Assembly: GCA_900756575.1 (NCBI GenBank)
Contig: CAAEKQ010000115.1
Coordinates: 1-22,982 of the forward strand
Direction of reading: 5' to 3'
Length of the DNA stretch: 22,982 bases
Source of the DNA: an uncultured Oscillospiraceae bacterium
GTDB lineage: Bacteria; Bacillota; Clostridia; Oscillospirales; Oscillospiraceae
Shown: piece by piece, positions 22,663 to 22,982 of the stretch
Numbering within the stretch: the stretch's first letter is position 1
How the letters are laid out: the number at the start of each line of letters is the position of its first letter
Made by a program: the position numbers and the translations under genes
The notes under the pieces: model-generated
What the model was told of the DNA's origin: nothing
Databases searched by the model: none
The model's input: the letters and a program-made list of their open reading frames with translations, nothing else

Positions 22663-22982
22663 TTAGCGATTTTCCATTAAAAACTCCGCAAATCGCCGGG
22701 ATGCATAGGGCATGGTGTCCCAACTGACCCAGGACAGTGCCACCCGGCGGCGTGGAGACTCCTGAATCGGGCGAAGAGACAGTCCCTGCTCGAACCCTGC
22801 TACCACCTTTTCATAGAGCACGGAGATGCCAAGGCCCTGACGCACCATGGAGAGAATGGAATAGTCGTCATAGACCTCATACGCAAGGTTCGGCGTTAGT
22901 CCCGCACTGTGAAAGGCGTCCAATAGTACGCTGTGTTCGCCCTCGTCCAGCAGGATTAGCGGCTCGGTGCTGATGTCCTGTA
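22663..22982 (-). CDS. LysR family transcriptional regulator, C-terminal part, truncated by window edge
   Basis: The minus-strand frame is open to the right edge and gives 106 residues ending at the stop 22663-22665. The text EPLILLDEGEHSVLL, then YEVYDDYSILSMVRQGLGISVLYEKVV, matches the second half of the LysR substrate-binding domain, including the (D/E)DYxxLxMVxxGLGIS(L/V)LP-like block. The N-terminal winged helix lies outside the window. The gene is convergent with the dehydratase-like locus, so co-regulation cannot be inferred from position. The effector and targets are unknown. Confidence 0.88.
   Translation of the reverse strand, partial: QDISTEPLILLDEGEHSVLLDAFHSAGLTPNLAYEVYDDYSILSMVRQGLGISVLYEKVVAGFEQGLSLRPIQESPRRRVALSWVSWDTMPYASRRFAEFLMENR

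Noticed and set aside
1..22982. CRISPR arrays, insertion sequences, phage or defence genes
   Set aside because: No regularly spaced repeats, transposase or integrase motifs, or target duplications were seen anywhere in the window.

Overview
The window is a chromosomal segment from a moderately GC-rich, spore-forming, anaerobic Firmicute, most likely a clostridium of the Oscillospiraceae type. The evidence is a stage II sporulation gene (spoIIR), AddB-type recombination nuclease, the MEP isoprenoid kinase IspE, a complete bacterial V-type ATPase, an oxygen-sensitive 2-hydroxyacyl-CoA-dehydratase-like Fe-S system, strong GGAGG ribosome binding sites, consensus sigma-A promoters and a CCA-encoding tRNA gene. 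The genus is an inference. I see no insertion sequence, phage gene or CRISPR array; the region looks like ordinary core and near-core genome.

Layout. Bases 1-5626 lie on the minus strand. In transcription order they are an Lrp/AsnC regulator overlapping a class I/II aminotransferase (closed by a terminator), a DUF1015 protein overlapping ispE (closed by a long hairpin whose U-run abuts the next start codon), spoIIR, and the 5' part of addB, which runs off the left edge. Bases 5627-6009 are a divergent control region with a promoter on each strand. Bases 6010-14469 are one plus-strand operon with all nine subunits of a V-type ATPase in the order peripheral stalk (G/H-like), C, I, K, F, E, A, B, D, ended by a strong terminator. 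Next come a small DUF378 membrane protein and a membrane-anchored CapA-like phosphoesterase. That gene shares a bidirectional terminator with a convergent Sel1-repeat gene on the minus strand.

From 17315 a consensus promoter drives tRNA-Leu(GAG), followed by rsmE with its own promoter. A two-gene locus (18387-22604) then encodes a 978-aa protein with two activase (ASKHA) domains plus a dehydratase-like region, and a 426-aa dehydratase-like partner. The two reading frames are in the same frame and separated by a single TAA. A convergent LysR regulator is cut by the right edge.

How the genes work together. The V-ATPase genes supply a full V1 motor, peripheral stalks, central stalk and membrane rotor/stator. 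The c-subunit residues suggest proton rather than sodium coupling. The activase/dehydratase pair should couple ATP hydrolysis to low-potential electron transfer onto an Fe-S cluster enzyme whose substrate cannot be read from the neighbourhood. This locus is the best candidate for under-described biochemistry, but the family itself is known, and I found no convincing wholly new system.
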